From positions 103,538 to 167,537 of the forward strand of contig NZ_JAHLKR010000005.1 in assembly GCF_021991875.1 (NCBI RefSeq): 64,000 nt of DNA, given 5' to 3'. The notes below the pieces were generated by a model. It made no database searches. It had not been told where the DNA came from and was given only the letters and a program-made list of their open reading frames with translations. Of the stretch, positions 31,554 through 45,848 are shown in pieces. The first letter of the stretch is position 1, and each line of letters begins with the position of its first letter. The stretch comes from Mycetohabitans sp. B8. Its GTDB lineage: Bacteria; Pseudomonadota; Gammaproteobacteria; Burkholderiales; Burkholderiaceae. A program made the position numbers and the translations under genes.

Positions 31554-31622
31554 TCACCTGCCCTCTCGATCCGCCAGCGGCCTGAGATGCCAAAAGAAAT
31601 AAAAATAAAAGTTGGCGGACAT
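31554..31622 (-). CDS. aromatic leader peptide of the aroG attenuator
   Basis: A 22-codon open frame starting MSANFYFYFFWH and ending with TGA. Codons 5-11 are Phe-Tyr-Phe-Tyr-Phe-Phe-Trp, seven aromatic codons in a row. Codons 2-4 contain TCCGCCA (31613-31619), able to pair with TGGCGGA (31570-31576) in codons 16-18. That second segment can alternatively pair with the 5' arm of the downstream terminator. A ribosome stalled for lack of Phe-, Tyr- or Trp-tRNA would cover segment 1, free segment 2 for the antiterminator and let transcription reach aroG. A ribosome reaching the stop would cover part of segment 2 and permit termination. The ribosome binding site is weak. Layout is seen directly; mechanism is inferred from trp/phe attenuators. 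Confidence 0.88.
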   Translation of the reverse strand: MSANFYFYFFWHLRPLADREGR

Positions 31623-31672
31623 CGCGAAATGCAAACGAATCGAAAGGTGGCGTCGGTTCCGAGTACGCCAAC

Positions 31673-31701
31673 TTTATACTCCGGACGCCCCCCGTTGGCA
31701 A
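31673..31701 (-). promoter_or_regulatory. sigma-70 promoter of the aroG leader
   Basis: TTGCCA (31696-31701) and TATAAA (31673-31678) separated by exactly 17 bases, read leftward. It is the best-matching vegetative promoter noticed in the window. The predicted start near 31666 lies about 44 bases before the leader peptide ATG, giving a leader RNA of roughly 235 bases. Confidence 0.8.
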
Positions 31702-31782
31702 CAGGGGGCAACAATGACGAACGCACGATTGCGTCGTTTCATTAAAAACCGCAATCCGCTTGCGGTATCTGCGCGATGGGCG

Positions 31783-33249
31783 TTATACCGTGCCGCCCAC
31801 CGTCATGCGGTCGATGCGCAGCGTCGGCTGCCCGACGCCGACCGGCACGCTCTGGCCTTCCTTGCCGCACACGCCCACGCCCGTGTCCAAGGACATGTCG
31901 TTGCCGATCAGCGACACGTACTTGAGCGACTCCGGTCCGCTGCCGACTAGCGTCGCGCCCTTGACCGGGTAGGCAATTTTGCCGTTCTCGATCATGTAGG
32001 CCTCGGAGGCCGAGAACACAAACTTGCCGTTCGTGATATCGACCTGTCCGCCGCCGAAGTTCACCGCGTACAGGCCATGGTTGACCGACGCAATGATCTC
32101 GGCGGGATCCTTGTCGCCGCCCAGCATGTAGGTGTTGGTCATGCGCGGCATCGGCAACGCGGCATACGATTCGCGCCGCGCGTTGCCGGTTACCTTCATC
32201 TTCATCAGTCGCGCGTTCAGCGTGTCCTGCATGTAGCCGGTCAGGATGCCATCCTCGATCAGCGTCGTGCATTGCGTAGGGTTGCCCTCATCATCGATGT
32301 TCAGCGAGCCGCGCCGGTTCGCCAGCGTGCCGTCGTCGACCACCGTGACCCCGTTGGCCGCGACCCGCTCGCCGATGCGTCCGGCGAACGCCGACGAGCC
32401 CTTGCGGTTAAAGTCGCCTTCCAACCCGTGGCCGATCGCCTCGTGCAGCAGCACGCCCGGCCAGCCCGGCCCGAGCACGACGGTCATGGTGCCGGCGGGC
32501 GCGGGGCGCGCTTCCAGGTTCACCAGCGCGGCATGCACCGCGTCGTCGACGTATCGCGCCAGTACCTCGTCGGTGAAGTAGCCATAGTCGTAGCGGCCTC
32601 CGCCACCGCCGGTGCCGATCTCGCGGCGCCCGTTCTGCTCGGCGATCACGGTGACCGAAACGCGCACGAGCGGACGCACGTCGGCGGCCAGCGCGCCGTC
32701 GCTGCGCGCCACCAGCACGACGTCGTATTCGCCCGCCAAGCCCGCCATGACCTGCGTGATGCGTGGGTCCTTCGCACGAGCCATTTTTTCGACGCGCTCC
32801 AACAGTGCCACTTTCGCATTCGCATCCAGCGAGTGCAGCGGATCGGCCGGCAGGTACAGGTCGCGCCCCGCGACGCCGCGCAACGCACCGGCCGCCCGCA
32901 CGCGGGTCTTTCCGCCCCCCGCCCGGGCGATCGCGCGGGTGGCCTGGGCTGCCTGTGCCAGCGCTTGCGGTGACAAATCATCCGAGTACGCGAACGCGGT
33001 ACGCTCGCCGGCCACCGCGCGCACGCCCACGCCCTGGTCGATGCTGAAGCTGCCCGATTTGACGATGCCTTCCTCCAAGCTCCACGCTTCGCTGCGGGTC
33101 GTTTGGAAGTACAGGTCCGCGTAGTCGACGCGATGGGAGAAAATCTCGCCCAGCGTGCGCACGAGGATGGCCTCGTCGAGCCCGTAGCGCGTGAGCAGCA
33201 GGTCCTTGGCGGTGGCGAGATGGCGGATGTGAGGTTCGATGATGTTCAT
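31783..33249 (-). CDS. tldD: metalloprotease TldD
   Basis: Catalytic subunit of the TldD/TldE (PmbA) protease that degrades unfolded peptides and in some species matures microcin or CcdA. The 488-residue protein (E. coli 481) has the metal motif [11 protein letters not shown] (HExxxH). It starts [19 protein letters not shown] and ends in the conserved [21 protein letters not shown] region. The partner tldE is not in the window. The order yhdP, amidase, tldD resembles E. coli yhdP-tldD. Confidence 0.95.
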   Translation of the reverse strand: MNIIEPHIRHLATAKDLLLTRYGLDEAILVRTLGEIFSHRVDYADLYFQTTRSEAWSLEEGIVKSGSFSIDQGVGVRAVAGERTAFAYSDDLSPQALAQAAQATRAIARAGGGKTRVRAAGALRGVAGRDLYLPADPLHSLDANAKVALLERVEKMARAKDPRITQVMAGLAGEYDVVLVARSDGALAADVRPLVRVSVTVIAEQNGRREIGTGGGGGRYDYGYFTDEVLARYVDDAVHAALVNLEARPAPAGTMTVVLGPGWPGVLLHEAIGHGLEGDFNRKGSSAFAGRIGERVAANGVTVVDDGTLANRRGSLNIDDEGNPTQCTTLIEDGILTGYMQDTLNARLMKMKVTGNARRESYAALPMPRMTNTYMLGGDKDPAEIIASVNHGLYAVNFGGGQVDITNGKFVFSASEAYMIENGKIAYPVKGATLVGSGPESLKYVSLIGNDMSLDTGVGVCGKEGQSVPVGVGQPTLRIDRMTVGGTV

Positions 33250-33391
33250 GCGGGCTCGCCCGTTTGACGGGTAAATGGACAGGAGTTTGGATAGAAGTTG
33301 GCGTCGCGGCGGCACGATTCAAGCCGCAGGTGGCCCTGCTGGACGGGGTGTGAGCCGCCGCCGGCTTGCGGGCAACGACGCTGCGGTGCGC

Positions 33392-34230
33392 TCATGCCAG
33401 CACCCGATGCCGATACGCCGGCAGACTCTGTCTTACCTGCGCGATACGTCGGGCATCGATCGTGCCTGATACCACGCCGACACCGTCCGCGCGCACTGCG
33501 ACGACTTGGCCCCATGGGTCCACCAGCATGCTGTGGCCCCATGTGCGGCGCCCATTCTCGTGCGTGCCGCCCTGGGCCGCGGCCAACACGTAGCACTGGT
33601 TCTCGACGGCGCGCGCACGCAGCAGCATCTCCCAATGTGCGTGGCCGGTCGTGTACGTGAAGGCCGATGGCACGACGATCAGCGCGCAGTCGCCAAGCTT
33701 GCGATACAACTCCGGAAAGCGCAAGTCATAACATACCGACAAGCCTACGCGGCCAAACGGCGCGTCGAACGCGACGACGTCGGTGCCAGGCCGGATCGTG
33801 CGCGCCTCGTCGAACGACGCATCATCCTTGTCAAAGTTGAACAAATGGATTTTGTCGTAGCGGGCCACGGCTTGGCCTTGCGGGTCGAACACCAGCGTGG
33901 TGTTCATCACCCGCCCCGGTTCCGGAGCCACGAGCGGCAGTGTGCCACCGATGATCCATACGCGATGCCGCGTCGCGGCATCGGCGAGAAATTGCTGAAT
34001 CGGGCCGTCGCCCGGCGCTTCCCGCACAGCCAGCTTGTCGGCGTCGCGATGCCCCATGAAGCAGAAATACTCGGGCAGCAGCACGAGTTGCGCGCCGCCA
34101 GCAGCGGCTTCGGCGATCAACTCGCCGGCGGCCTGCAAGTTCCGCGACACGTCCGGCGTGCTGACCATTTGCAGCGCCGCCAGCGCGAACATGCCGGACG
34201 CGGAGCCGCTGGCGCGAAAAACGGAGTCGT

Positions 34231-34234
<4 letters not shown>
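33392..34234 (-). CDS. nitrilase-superfamily carbon-nitrogen hydrolase (Nit1/deaminated glutathione amidase-like)
   Basis: Soluble amidase of 280 residues with the complete catalytic triad of the superfamily: Glu in VLLPEYFCFMG (about residue 55), Lys in RYDKIHLFNFD (about 128) and Cys in VGLSVCYDLRFPELY (about 168). The long NFD insertion after IHLF and the overall pattern fit the Nit1/NitD branch, which hydrolyses deaminated glutathione; this is a family-based inference. Its ATG overlaps the yhdP stop by four bases (ATGA), so translation is coupled. An internal start at residue 15 is possible. Confidence 0.9.
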
Positions 34235-38673
<4,439 letters not shown>

Positions 38674-38790
38674 GCGAGGAGCGCGGGACGTATGATAGGT
38701 TGCGGCGGAATAACCAAATGTAACATACGGTATGCGAGCCAAACCTGTCACCGCCGCGGGTTTCATTGCATGTACCGCACCAATGACACG

Positions 38791-41643
38791 ATGACTGACA
38801 TGTCGCCGCCAAGTTCCCCGCTTGCTTCCGACGCCGAACCGCTGCTGAGCGCCGTCTATTCCCGCTATGCCGCCCGGCAGTATGCGGCACGGCCCGAATT
38901 GGCTGCACGGGTGCGGGAACTGGCGCGCGCGCCACTGACGCGGCAATGGGTCGAGCAGCGGCTCGCGCAACTGGGTGCGCCGCAAGACGAGCCCGTGGAC
39001 GACAACGTGCTCAAGCGCGCACTGTGCCTGGTGCGCACCGAGCTGTTCTGCGCGGTGATGGAGCGCGACCTGGCCGGGCTGGCCGATGTGCCGGAGGTGA
39101 CCGGCACGATGACGGATTTGGCCGAGGTGGCGATCCGCCGCGCGCTGGCCTCGATCAGTGCCGAGTTGCACGCGCTGTATGGCATGCCGCTGAACGCGCA
39201 GCGACAGCCGCAGACGCTCGGTGTGGTCGGCATGGGCAAGCTCGGCGGACGCGAGTTGAACGTGTCCTCGGACATCGACTTGATTTTCGTCTACGAGGAC
39301 GACGGCGAGACCGAGGGCGGCTCCCGCGCGCCGATCTCGAACCAAGACTTTTTCACCCGGGTCGGGCGCCGGTTGATCGGTGCGCTGGCCGAGCATACCG
39401 CGCACGGATACGTGTTCCGCGTGGACATGCGGCTGCGTCCAAACGGCGATTCGGGTCCGCTTGTGTGCAGCCTCGGCATGCTGGAGGAGTACTTCTATGT
39501 GCAGGGGCGCGAATGGGAACGTTATGCGTGGATCAAGGCACGGCTGGTGTCGGACGTAGACAGCGAGGCCGGCGCGCGACTGGCAGCGCAACTCGATGCA
39601 CAGGTCAGGCCGTTCGTCTACCGCCGTTATCTCGATTTTGGCGTGATCGCGGCGATCCGGGCGTTGCATGTGCAGATCCGTCAGGAGGCCGCCCGCCGCG
39701 TGTCGTCGCGCCGCGACAAGGCCGATGACATCAAGCTAGGCCGCGGCGGCATCCGCGAGATCGAGTTCATCGCGCAGGTCTTCCAATTGATCCGGGGCGG
39801 CCAGGATGCTGGGTTCCGTATCCGGCCGACGCTGACGGTACTCGATTATGCCGCCTCGCGCGGCTTGATCGCGCGTGACGCGGTTCAGCGACTCGCGCAC
39901 GCGTATCACATGCTGCGCTGCATCGAGCACCGGCTGCAATACGTGAACGACGCGCAAACCCATGCGATGCCCGTTGACGAAGGCGAGCGCGCGCAACTGG
40001 CGGCATCACTCGGTTTTGCCGACTATCCGGCGCTGCTGGCCGTGCTGGAGCGCCACCGCGAGTTCGTCGAGCAGCAGTTCGATCAGATTTTCGCGCACAA
40101 GCGTAGCGATGCGGCGGCGCTCGCCGGCGCGGGCGACCGGGCGCTCGGCAAGGTTGGCGGCACGGCGTGGGAGGAGAGCGCCACATGGATTTGGAGTAGT
40201 GCACTTGCCGATGAGGCGGCCGATGATGAATTGCACGCTCGGCTTGCATCGCTGGGGTTCAACGACCCGTTAGCCATCCTGTCGCGATTGCACGCGGTCT
40301 GGCAGTCCGCGCGCTATGCTGGCCTGCCGGAGCGTCATCGGGCGCGTTTCGACACACTCGTGCTGCGCGCATTGGCGGCGGCGCCAACGCATTGCCATGA
40401 AAGGGTCGACGCGACGTTGCTGCGTTTTCTCGATCTGCTTGAAGCGGTCGCGCGGCGCGGCTCGTATTTGGCGCTGCTGATTGAGTATCCGGCCGCGTTG
40501 GCACGCGTGTTCGCCGTGCTCGGCGAGTCGCGTTGGGCCGCTGGCTATCTGATCCGCCATCCGCAGGTGCTCGACGAGTTGCTCGACGACGAGGCGCTGT
40601 CCAGTCCGTTCGACTGGACCGGGTTCAAGCGGATGCTGCTCGCCCGGCTTGCCAATGCAGACGGCGCGGAGCACCAAATGGATCTGCTGCGTCACGCACA
40701 CCAGGCCGAGGTGTTCCGGATCCTGCTGCTGGATCTCGGCGGTCATCTATCGGTTGAGCACATCAGCGACCGGTTGTCGGAACTGGCCGACGCGGTCCTG
40801 GAGGTGACGCTGCAGACCGTATGGCCGCAGTTGGCCCGCCGTCATTGCGACGTGCCGCGCTTCTCGATCATTGCATACGGCAAGCTCGGCGGTAAGGAGC
40901 TCGGTTATGCATCAGACTTGGACATCATCTTTCTGTACGACGATCCTGACGAGCATGCCGCGGAGGTCTACGCGCGGTTCGCGCGCAGGCTAATCACGTG
41001 GTTGACCATGTCCACCGGCGCCGGCACGCTGTTCGACGTGGACCTGAGGCTCAGGCCGAACGGCGAGGCCGGGTTGCTGGTCACGAGCCTCACCGCCTTC
41101 CGGCGCTACCAATTGCGCGAGGGAGATGCCGCCAACACCGCGTGGGTATGGGAGCACCAGGCATTGTCGCGCGCGCGCTTTTGCGCCGGGGATGCGAGCA
41201 TCGGCGCGCAGTTCGACGCGATCCGTGACCAGGTGCTCGCTCAGCCACGCGATGCACGGGCGTTGGCCACGGAGATCGCCGCGATGCGGCAAAAGGTGGC
41301 CGAAGGCCATCCCAACCCCACAGCGCTGTTCGATCTGAAGCACGATTGCGGCGGCATGGTCGATATCGAGTTTATCGTCCAGTACTGGGTGCTGCTGCAT
41401 GCCGGCGCGCATCCGGCGTTGCGGCGCAACACCGGCAACATCGCGTTGCTGCGCGAGGCGGCCCGCATCGGGCTGATACCCGAGACACAGGCGGAGCAGG
41501 TCGGCGGCGCCTATCGGACCTATCGCAAGCTGCAACATGCGCTGCGGCTCGATGGAATAGGCAAGGCGCGCGTGCCACCCGAGCGCATGCAAGCCGAGCG
41601 CGACGCGGTTACGCGACTATGGGAGCAGGTCTTCGGTGCGTGA
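38791..41643 (+). CDS. glnE: bifunctional glutamine synthetase adenylyltransferase/deadenylylase
   Basis: Controls glutamine synthetase by adding or removing AMP in response to PII and glutamine. The 950-residue protein (E. coli 946) has two nucleotidyltransferase domains with matching motifs: GMGKLGGRELNVSSDIDLIF near residue 146 (deadenylylase half) and AYGKLGGKELGYASDLDIIF near 694 (adenylylase half), each with the G-S/D-x-D-x-D metal site. Start choices are ATG 38770 or 38791; the latter gives the usual N-terminus. It diverges from yhdP and ends seven bases before convergent recN. Confidence 0.97.
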   Translation: MTDMSPPSSPLASDAEPLLSAVYSRYAARQYAARPELAARVRELARAPLTRQWVEQRLAQLGAPQDEPVDDNVLKRALCLVRTELFCAVMERDLAGLADVPEVTGTMTDLAEVAIRRALASISAELHALYGMPLNAQRQPQTLGVVGMGKLGGRELNVSSDIDLIFVYEDDGETEGGSRAPISNQDFFTRVGRRLIGALAEHTAHGYVFRVDMRLRPNGDSGPLVCSLGMLEEYFYVQGREWERYAWIKARLVSDVDSEAGARLAAQLDAQVRPFVYRRYLDFGVIAAIRALHVQIRQEAARRVSSRRDKADDIKLGRGGIREIEFIAQVFQLIRGGQDAGFRIRPTLTVLDYAASRGLIARDAVQRLAHAYHMLRCIEHRLQYVNDAQTHAMPVDEGERAQLAASLGFADYPALLAVLERHREFVEQQFDQIFAHKRSDAAALAGAGDRALGKVGGTAWEESATWIWSSALADEAADDELHARLASLGFNDPLAILSRLHAVWQSARYAGLPERHRARFDTLVLRALAAAPTHCHERVDATLLRFLDLLEAVARRGSYLALLIEYPAALARVFAVLGESRWAAGYLIRHPQVLDELLDDEALSSPFDWTGFKRMLLARLANADGAEHQMDLLRHAHQAEVFRILLLDLGGHLSVEHISDRLSELADAVLEVTLQTVWPQLARRHCDVPRFSIIAYGKLGGKELGYASDLDIIFLYDDPDEHAAEVYARFARRLITWLTMSTGAGTLFDVDLRLRPNGEAGLLVTSLTAFRRYQLREGDAANTAWVWEHQALSRARFCAGDASIGAQFDAIRDQVLAQPRDARALATEIAAMRQKVAEGHPNPTALFDLKHDCGGMVDIEFIVQYWVLLHAGAHPALRRNTGNIALLREAARIGLIPETQAEQVGGAYRTYRKLQHALRLDGIGKARVPPERMQAERDAVTRLWEQVFGA

Positions 41644-41650
41644 AGACGCT

Positions 41651-43303
41651 TTAAGCGGCCAGCATTTCCTTCGCATGCTTGCGCGTGGTGGCGGTAATCT
41701 CGACGCCTCCGAGCATGCGCGCGACCTCCTCGACGCGGCTCGCGCGATCCAGCACGGTCACTTCGCTGAGCGTTGCGCCTTGCGCATCGGTGGACTTGGC
41801 CACGCTGAAATGGTGCTCGCCGCGGGCGGCGACCTGCGGCAGGTGGGTCACGCACAACACTTGCCGGATCTGACCGAGTTGGTGCAACAGTCGTCCAACG
41901 ACTTCCGCGACGGCGCCGCCGATGCCGCTGTCGACCTCGTCGAAGATTAGTGTCGGCGTCGGGCTCGCAGTGCTCGCGATCACCGACAGCGCGAGGCTGA
42001 TGCGTGCCAACTCGCCCCCGGAAGCCACCTTCGCCAGCGGCCGTAACGGCACGCCAGCGTGGCCGGCTACGCGGAACTCGACCTGCTCGAGCCCATGCTG
42101 GCCGCCTTCGGGCAATGGCTCTAACGCGACCTCGAATCGCCCACCGGTCATCGACAAGTCCTGCATTCCGGTGGTCACCGCGTGGCTCAGCGCCTTGGCC
42201 GCCTTAACGCGGGCCTTGGATAGTCGCCCCGCCAGCGTCATGTAGGCTTGTTTCGCGCTCGCCTGCGTGGCGCGCAACGCGTCGATGTCCGTCGCCGCAT
42301 CCAGCGCTTGCAATTGGGCGTGCCGTGCCAGCAATGCGTCGGGCAGTGCATCCGGTTGCATCCTGAATTTGCGCGCGGTCGAATGCAGTGCATCGAGCCG
42401 GGTTTCGACCTGCGCGAGCCGCGCCGGGTCCAGCTCGAGCCGCTGCGCGTAGTGGGTCAGCGAGTAGGCCGCTTCCTGCAGTTGAATTTCGGCCGGCTCC
42501 AGCGCGGCCAACGCATCGCCGAGCGCGCTGTCGATCTCGGCCAGGCTGCGCAGTTTCGCGATGATGGCAGCCAGTTGCGTGATCATGGCGTCGTCCGACT
42601 CGGACAAGGCGCCTAGCGCCGCCTGCACACCGTCGATCAAGTTCGCCGCGTGCGACAGTCGGCGGTGTTCGGCGCTGATCTCATCCCATTCGCCGGGTTG
42701 CGGCGCCAGCTTCTCGAGTTCCGACAATTGCCACACCAGCCGCTCGCGCTCAAACTGCAACTCGCGCTCTCGCGCTTGCGCGGCCTGCACGGCCGCCGCC
42801 GCATCGCGCCAGCCGCGCCACGCTCGCGCGACGTCCTTGGCCAGCGCCGTCAGGCCCGCATGCGCATCAAACAGCTCGCGCTGCGCGTCGCCGCGCATCA
42901 GCAATTGGTGGGCGTGCTGGCCATGGATGTCCACCAGCATTTCGCCAATGTCCCGCAACTGGCCAAGCGTGGCGGCCGTGCCGTTGATGAACGCACGTGA
43001 ACGGCCGTTGGCGTCGATCACACGGCGCAGCACCACGTGCCCGCTGCCGTCGTCGAACGCATGCTCGGCCAGCCACCGCGCGGCGCCCTCATGTGCGTCG
43101 AACTCAGCGGTGATGTCCGCACGGCTTTGGCCGGTGCGTACCACTGTCGCGTCGGCTCGCGCACCGAGCGCCAGCGCCAACGCGTCGATCAGGATGGATT
43201 TGCCGGCGCCGGTTTCGCCGGAAAAAACGGTAAAGCCACGCTCGAGCTCGATGTCGAGCGTGGCGACGATAACAAAGTCCCGGATCGACAGATGACGCAG
43301 CAT
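41651..43303 (-). CDS. recN: DNA repair protein RecN
   Basis: SMC-like ATPase acting at double-strand breaks. The 550-residue protein (E. coli 553) starts MLRHLSIRDFVIVATLDIEL and has Walker A GETGAGKSILIDALALALG, a long coiled-coil middle (about 150-360), the ABC signature VASGGELARISLAL and Walker B LIFDEVDSGIGG. The ATG at 43303 replaces a 40-codon unsupported upstream extension. It lies 82 bases downstream of nadK on the same strand. No LexA box is evident just upstream, so SOS control is uncertain. Confidence 0.96.
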   Translation of the reverse strand: MLRHLSIRDFVIVATLDIELERGFTVFSGETGAGKSILIDALALALGARADATVVRTGQSRADITAEFDAHEGAARWLAEHAFDDGSGHVVLRRVIDANGRSRAFINGTAATLGQLRDIGEMLVDIHGQHAHQLLMRGDAQRELFDAHAGLTALAKDVARAWRGWRDAAAAVQAAQARERELQFERERLVWQLSELEKLAPQPGEWDEISAEHRRLSHAANLIDGVQAALGALSESDDAMITQLAAIIAKLRSLAEIDSALGDALAALEPAEIQLQEAAYSLTHYAQRLELDPARLAQVETRLDALHSTARKFRMQPDALPDALLARHAQLQALDAATDIDALRATQASAKQAYMTLAGRLSKARVKAAKALSHAVTTGMQDLSMTGGRFEVALEPLPEGGQHGLEQVEFRVAGHAGVPLRPLAKVASGGELARISLALSVIASTASPTPTLIFDEVDSGIGGAVAEVVGRLLHQLGQIRQVLCVTHLPQVAARGEHHFSVAKSTDAQGATLSEVTVLDRASRVEEVARMLGGVEITATTRKHAKEMLAA

Positions 43304-43385
43304 AGGCGAACGAAAGCGGTCGTCGTGAAAGGCGGATTGGGTGGGTTGACAATGAGTGAGCTGGCGTGCAGCGACGGGCACCGGC

Positions 43386-44285
43386 TCAGCCGGGCTCGTC
43401 CTCGCCGAGTGACGAGTGCTCATTCCAGTGCAGCTTCTTGCGCAAGGTCCGGTAATAACTGTAGCCGACCGGATGCAGGAACGGCACCGTGTGCTGGGAG
43501 CGCCGCACCTCGATCGTATCCTCGAGTTGCAACGCAGTGAACGACTGCATGTCGAAATTCACGTTGACGTCGCGCCCGCCAATGATCTGGATTGCGATTC
43601 GGCACGTGTCAGGCAGCACGATGGGTCGGTTCGACAACGCGTGTGGCGCGATCGGCACCAGCACGATCCCTTGCAATTGCGGATGCAGCAATGGGCCGTT
43701 GGACGAGAGCGCGTACGCGGTGGAACCAGTTGGCGTGGCCACGATCAGCCCGTCCGAGCGCTGGTCCGACATGAAGTTGCCATCGACCGACACGCGTAAC
43801 TCCGCCATCCCGGAGAAGCCGCTCCGGTTCACGACGACGTCGTTAAACGCCTGCGCGTGGTAGATCGGCTCGCCGTTGCGCATGATACGGGCCGCCAGCA
43901 ACGAGCGCTCCTCGCGCTCATGGCTGCCCGATAGCATGTGCGGTACCAACTGGTTCATATCGGCGATCGCGATATCGGTGATGAAGCCGAGCCGGCCGTG
44001 GTTGACACCAATCAGCGGGGTGCGGTAAGGCGCGAGTTGCCGGCCGATGCCCAACATGGTGCCGTCGCCGCCGAGCACGACAGCGACGTCGGCGCGTGCG
44101 CCGATCTCGGCTGGCGTGAGCGCCGGATAGGCGTGCAGCCCGTTTTCGCGCGCCGTGTCGGCTTCGAACACAATCTGAAAGCCGCGTCGCGTCAGGCAGC
44201 CGGCGAGCGCGGCAAGCGGCTCGCCGATGCCAGGCGTGTTGTTGCGGCCGATTAGCGCCACGGTTTTGAATTGACCCATTTTCAT
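43386..44285 (-). CDS. nadK: NAD kinase
   Basis: ATP-dependent phosphorylation of NAD to NADP. The 299-residue protein has the diacylglycerol-kinase-like [14 protein letters not shown] (GGDGT motif), FNDVVVNR (NE/D motif) and the glycine/threonine-rich [20 protein letters not shown] at 44285 and MGQ at 44279 are both possible starts. nadK and recN are co-directional and diverge from hrcA, the common nadK/hrcA arrangement. Confidence 0.96.
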   Translation of the reverse strand: MKMGQFKTVALIGRNNTPGIGEPLAALAGCLTRRGFQIVFEADTARENGLHAYPALTPAEIGARADVAVVLGGDGTMLGIGRQLAPYRTPLIGVNHGRLGFITDIAIADMNQLVPHMLSGSHEREERSLLAARIMRNGEPIYHAQAFNDVVVNRSGFSGMAELRVSVDGNFMSDQRSDGLIVATPTGSTAYALSSNGPLLHPQLQGIVLVPIAPHALSNRPIVLPDTCRIAIQIIGGRDVNVNFDMQSFTALQLEDTIEVRRSQHTVPFLHPVGYSYYRTLRKKLHWNEHSSLGEDEPG

Positions 44286-44390
44286 GCCCGCATTACACCA
44301 TAGGTGTCTGACAAACTGTATGCCTTCGTGGTTGAGATCGCACGTGCGCGTCGGATAAATGCCGACCCTCGCTGCGTGCAAGATTTACGC

Positions 44391-44396
44391 TAGAAT
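44391..44396 (+). promoter_or_regulatory. possible -10 element close to the hrcA start codon
   Basis: TAGAAT ends seven bases before the hrcA ATG, in a stretch with no Shine-Dalgarno sequence. If used, transcription would begin at or next to the ATG and the message would be leaderless. The -35 region is poor. Confidence 0.3.
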
Positions 44397-44403
44397 TTTC
44401 GCT

Positions 44404-45423
44404 ATGCTAGATCCTCGCGCCCAGACCCTGCTTAAGACGCTGATCGAACGGTATATCGCCGAAGGTCAGCCGGTCGGTTCGCGCACGTTGTCCAAGTATT
44501 CGGGCCTCGAACTCAGCCCGGCGACGATCCGCAACGTGATGTCTGACCTCGAGGAGCTAGGGCTTGTCGCCAGTCCTCATACGTCGGCCGGGCGGATCCC
44601 GACGCCCCGCGGCTACCGGTTGTTCGTCGATACGATGCTGACCGTGCAGCCCGACGCGCAGGAAGCCGAGGTCAAGCTCGCGGTGCAGGACAAGCTCAAG
44701 CCGGGCGAGACGCAGAAGGTCGTCGCGGCAGCGGCCAGCGTGCTGTCCAACCTGTCGCAGTTTGCCGGCGTCGTGCTCACGCCGCGGCGCAGCCACGTGT
44801 TCAAACAGATCGAGTTCATGCGGCTGTCCGACAAGCGGATCCTGCTCATTATCGTCACCCCCGAAGGTGACGTGCAGAATCGGATCATGGCGACCCAGCG
44901 TGACTATTCGCCGTCGCAGTTGACCGAGGCATCCAACTATATCAACACGCATTATGCGGGCCTGTCGTTCGACGAGGTGCGACGCCGACTGCGCGAGGAA
45001 ATCGACGCGCTGCGCGGCGACATGATGCAATTGATGCAGGCCGCTGTCACCGCCAGCACGGAAACCGACGACGAATCCGACAACGTACTGATCTCGGGTG
45101 AGCGGAACCTGCTCGAAGTGGCCGATCTGTCGTCCGACATGGCGCGCCTGCGCAAGCTGTTCGATGTCTTCGACCAGAAGACTAGCCTGCTACAGTTGCT
45201 CGACGTATCGAGCCATGCGCAGGGCGTGCAGATCTTCATCGGTGGAGAATCCACGCTCGTGCCGATCGAGGAAATGAGCGTTGTGACCGCGCCGTATGAG
45301 GTCGATGGCAAGATCGTCGGCACACTCGGCGTGATCGGTCCGACCCGCATGGCGTACAACCGCGTGATTCCGATCGTCGACATCACCGCTCGGCTGCTGT
45401 CGTTCGCGTTGTCTCAGCATTGA
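44404..45423 (+). CDS. hrcA: heat-inducible transcription repressor HrcA
   Basis: Repressor of class I heat-shock genes through the CIRCE operator, usually groESL in this group. The 339-residue protein has the N-terminal winged helix ([25 protein letters not shown], then [17 protein letters not shown], the recognition helix) and the conserved [19 protein letters not shown]-like core follows with the C-terminal [14 protein letters not shown] block ([18 protein letters not shown]). No CIRCE inverted repeat was seen anywhere in the window, so its targets lie elsewhere. hemH normally follows; here the 2.4-kb accessory stretch intervenes. Confidence 0.96.
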   Translation: MLDPRAQTLLKTLIERYIAEGQPVGSRTLSKYSGLELSPATIRNVMSDLEELGLVASPHTSAGRIPTPRGYRLFVDTMLTVQPDAQEAEVKLAVQDKLKPGETQKVVAAAASVLSNLSQFAGVVLTPRRSHVFKQIEFMRLSDKRILLIIVTPEGDVQNRIMATQRDYSPSQLTEASNYINTHYAGLSFDEVRRRLREEIDALRGDMMQLMQAAVTASTETDDESDNVLISGERNLLEVADLSSDMARLRKLFDVFDQKTSLLQLLDVSSHAQGVQIFIGGESTLVPIEEMSVVTAPYEVDGKIVGTLGVIGPTRMAYNRVIPIVDITARLLSFALSQH

Positions 45424-45848
45424 CCGCTTCCTTCATTCGAGCAATGCGGCATGAGGAAGTAAGCTGTATCGCCTTTGTTTGCTTTTACGGCATGCACGGT
45501 TCCATCTCGAAGAGCGTCTACCCGGTTGTGTGCTCAACGCGGAGCCTCCCCGGCACGACCTGTTAGCCTATTAAGCAAGACTGCGCCGGTTGGCCACCCT
45601 AACAAGGACAGTTTCACTCTATCTTATTGCACATCGCGTTGCCTTCGACGATGCGTGGACAAGATGATGAGTGTTGCAGCTAAAATGCCCCGGCTCGGCC
45701 TGTGATTAAACAGCTCACATAATGTTTCGGGCAGCCTCGCCGCTGAGCCCCGTAGTCAGGGTATCTCTAGACGGTGTTCGGCGGTTGTCGTTCGTCCCGA
45801 GATACTGGTTTAATAAAGGCCTCCTGCGGCTATTTCGAAAACGTTCTT
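45424..45848. other. unrecognised stretch at the left end of the accessory region
   Basis: 425 bases between hrcA and the AAA ATPase remnant, poorer in G+C than the flanking genes. Short frames occur (for example 45475-45705 on the plus strand), but none resembles a known protein or has a ribosome binding site. A CTTCCT / AGGAAG inverted repeat just after the hrcA stop might be a weak terminator. Confidence 0.4.

Noticed and set aside
31445..31726. A 93-codon minus-strand frame spanning the aroG leader
   Set aside because: It reads through the promoter and the terminator hairpin. The 22-codon frame rich in aromatic codons, in a different register, explains the region far better.
38674..39669. 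A much longer YhdP N-terminus running across glnE
   Set aside because: The extension is antisense to well-conserved GlnE coding sequence and has no homology; the TM anchor starts after 38673.
45475..45705. Possible gene on the plus strand in the accessory stretch
   Set aside because: No ribosome binding site, no recognisable motif and biased composition; treated as unassigned sequence.
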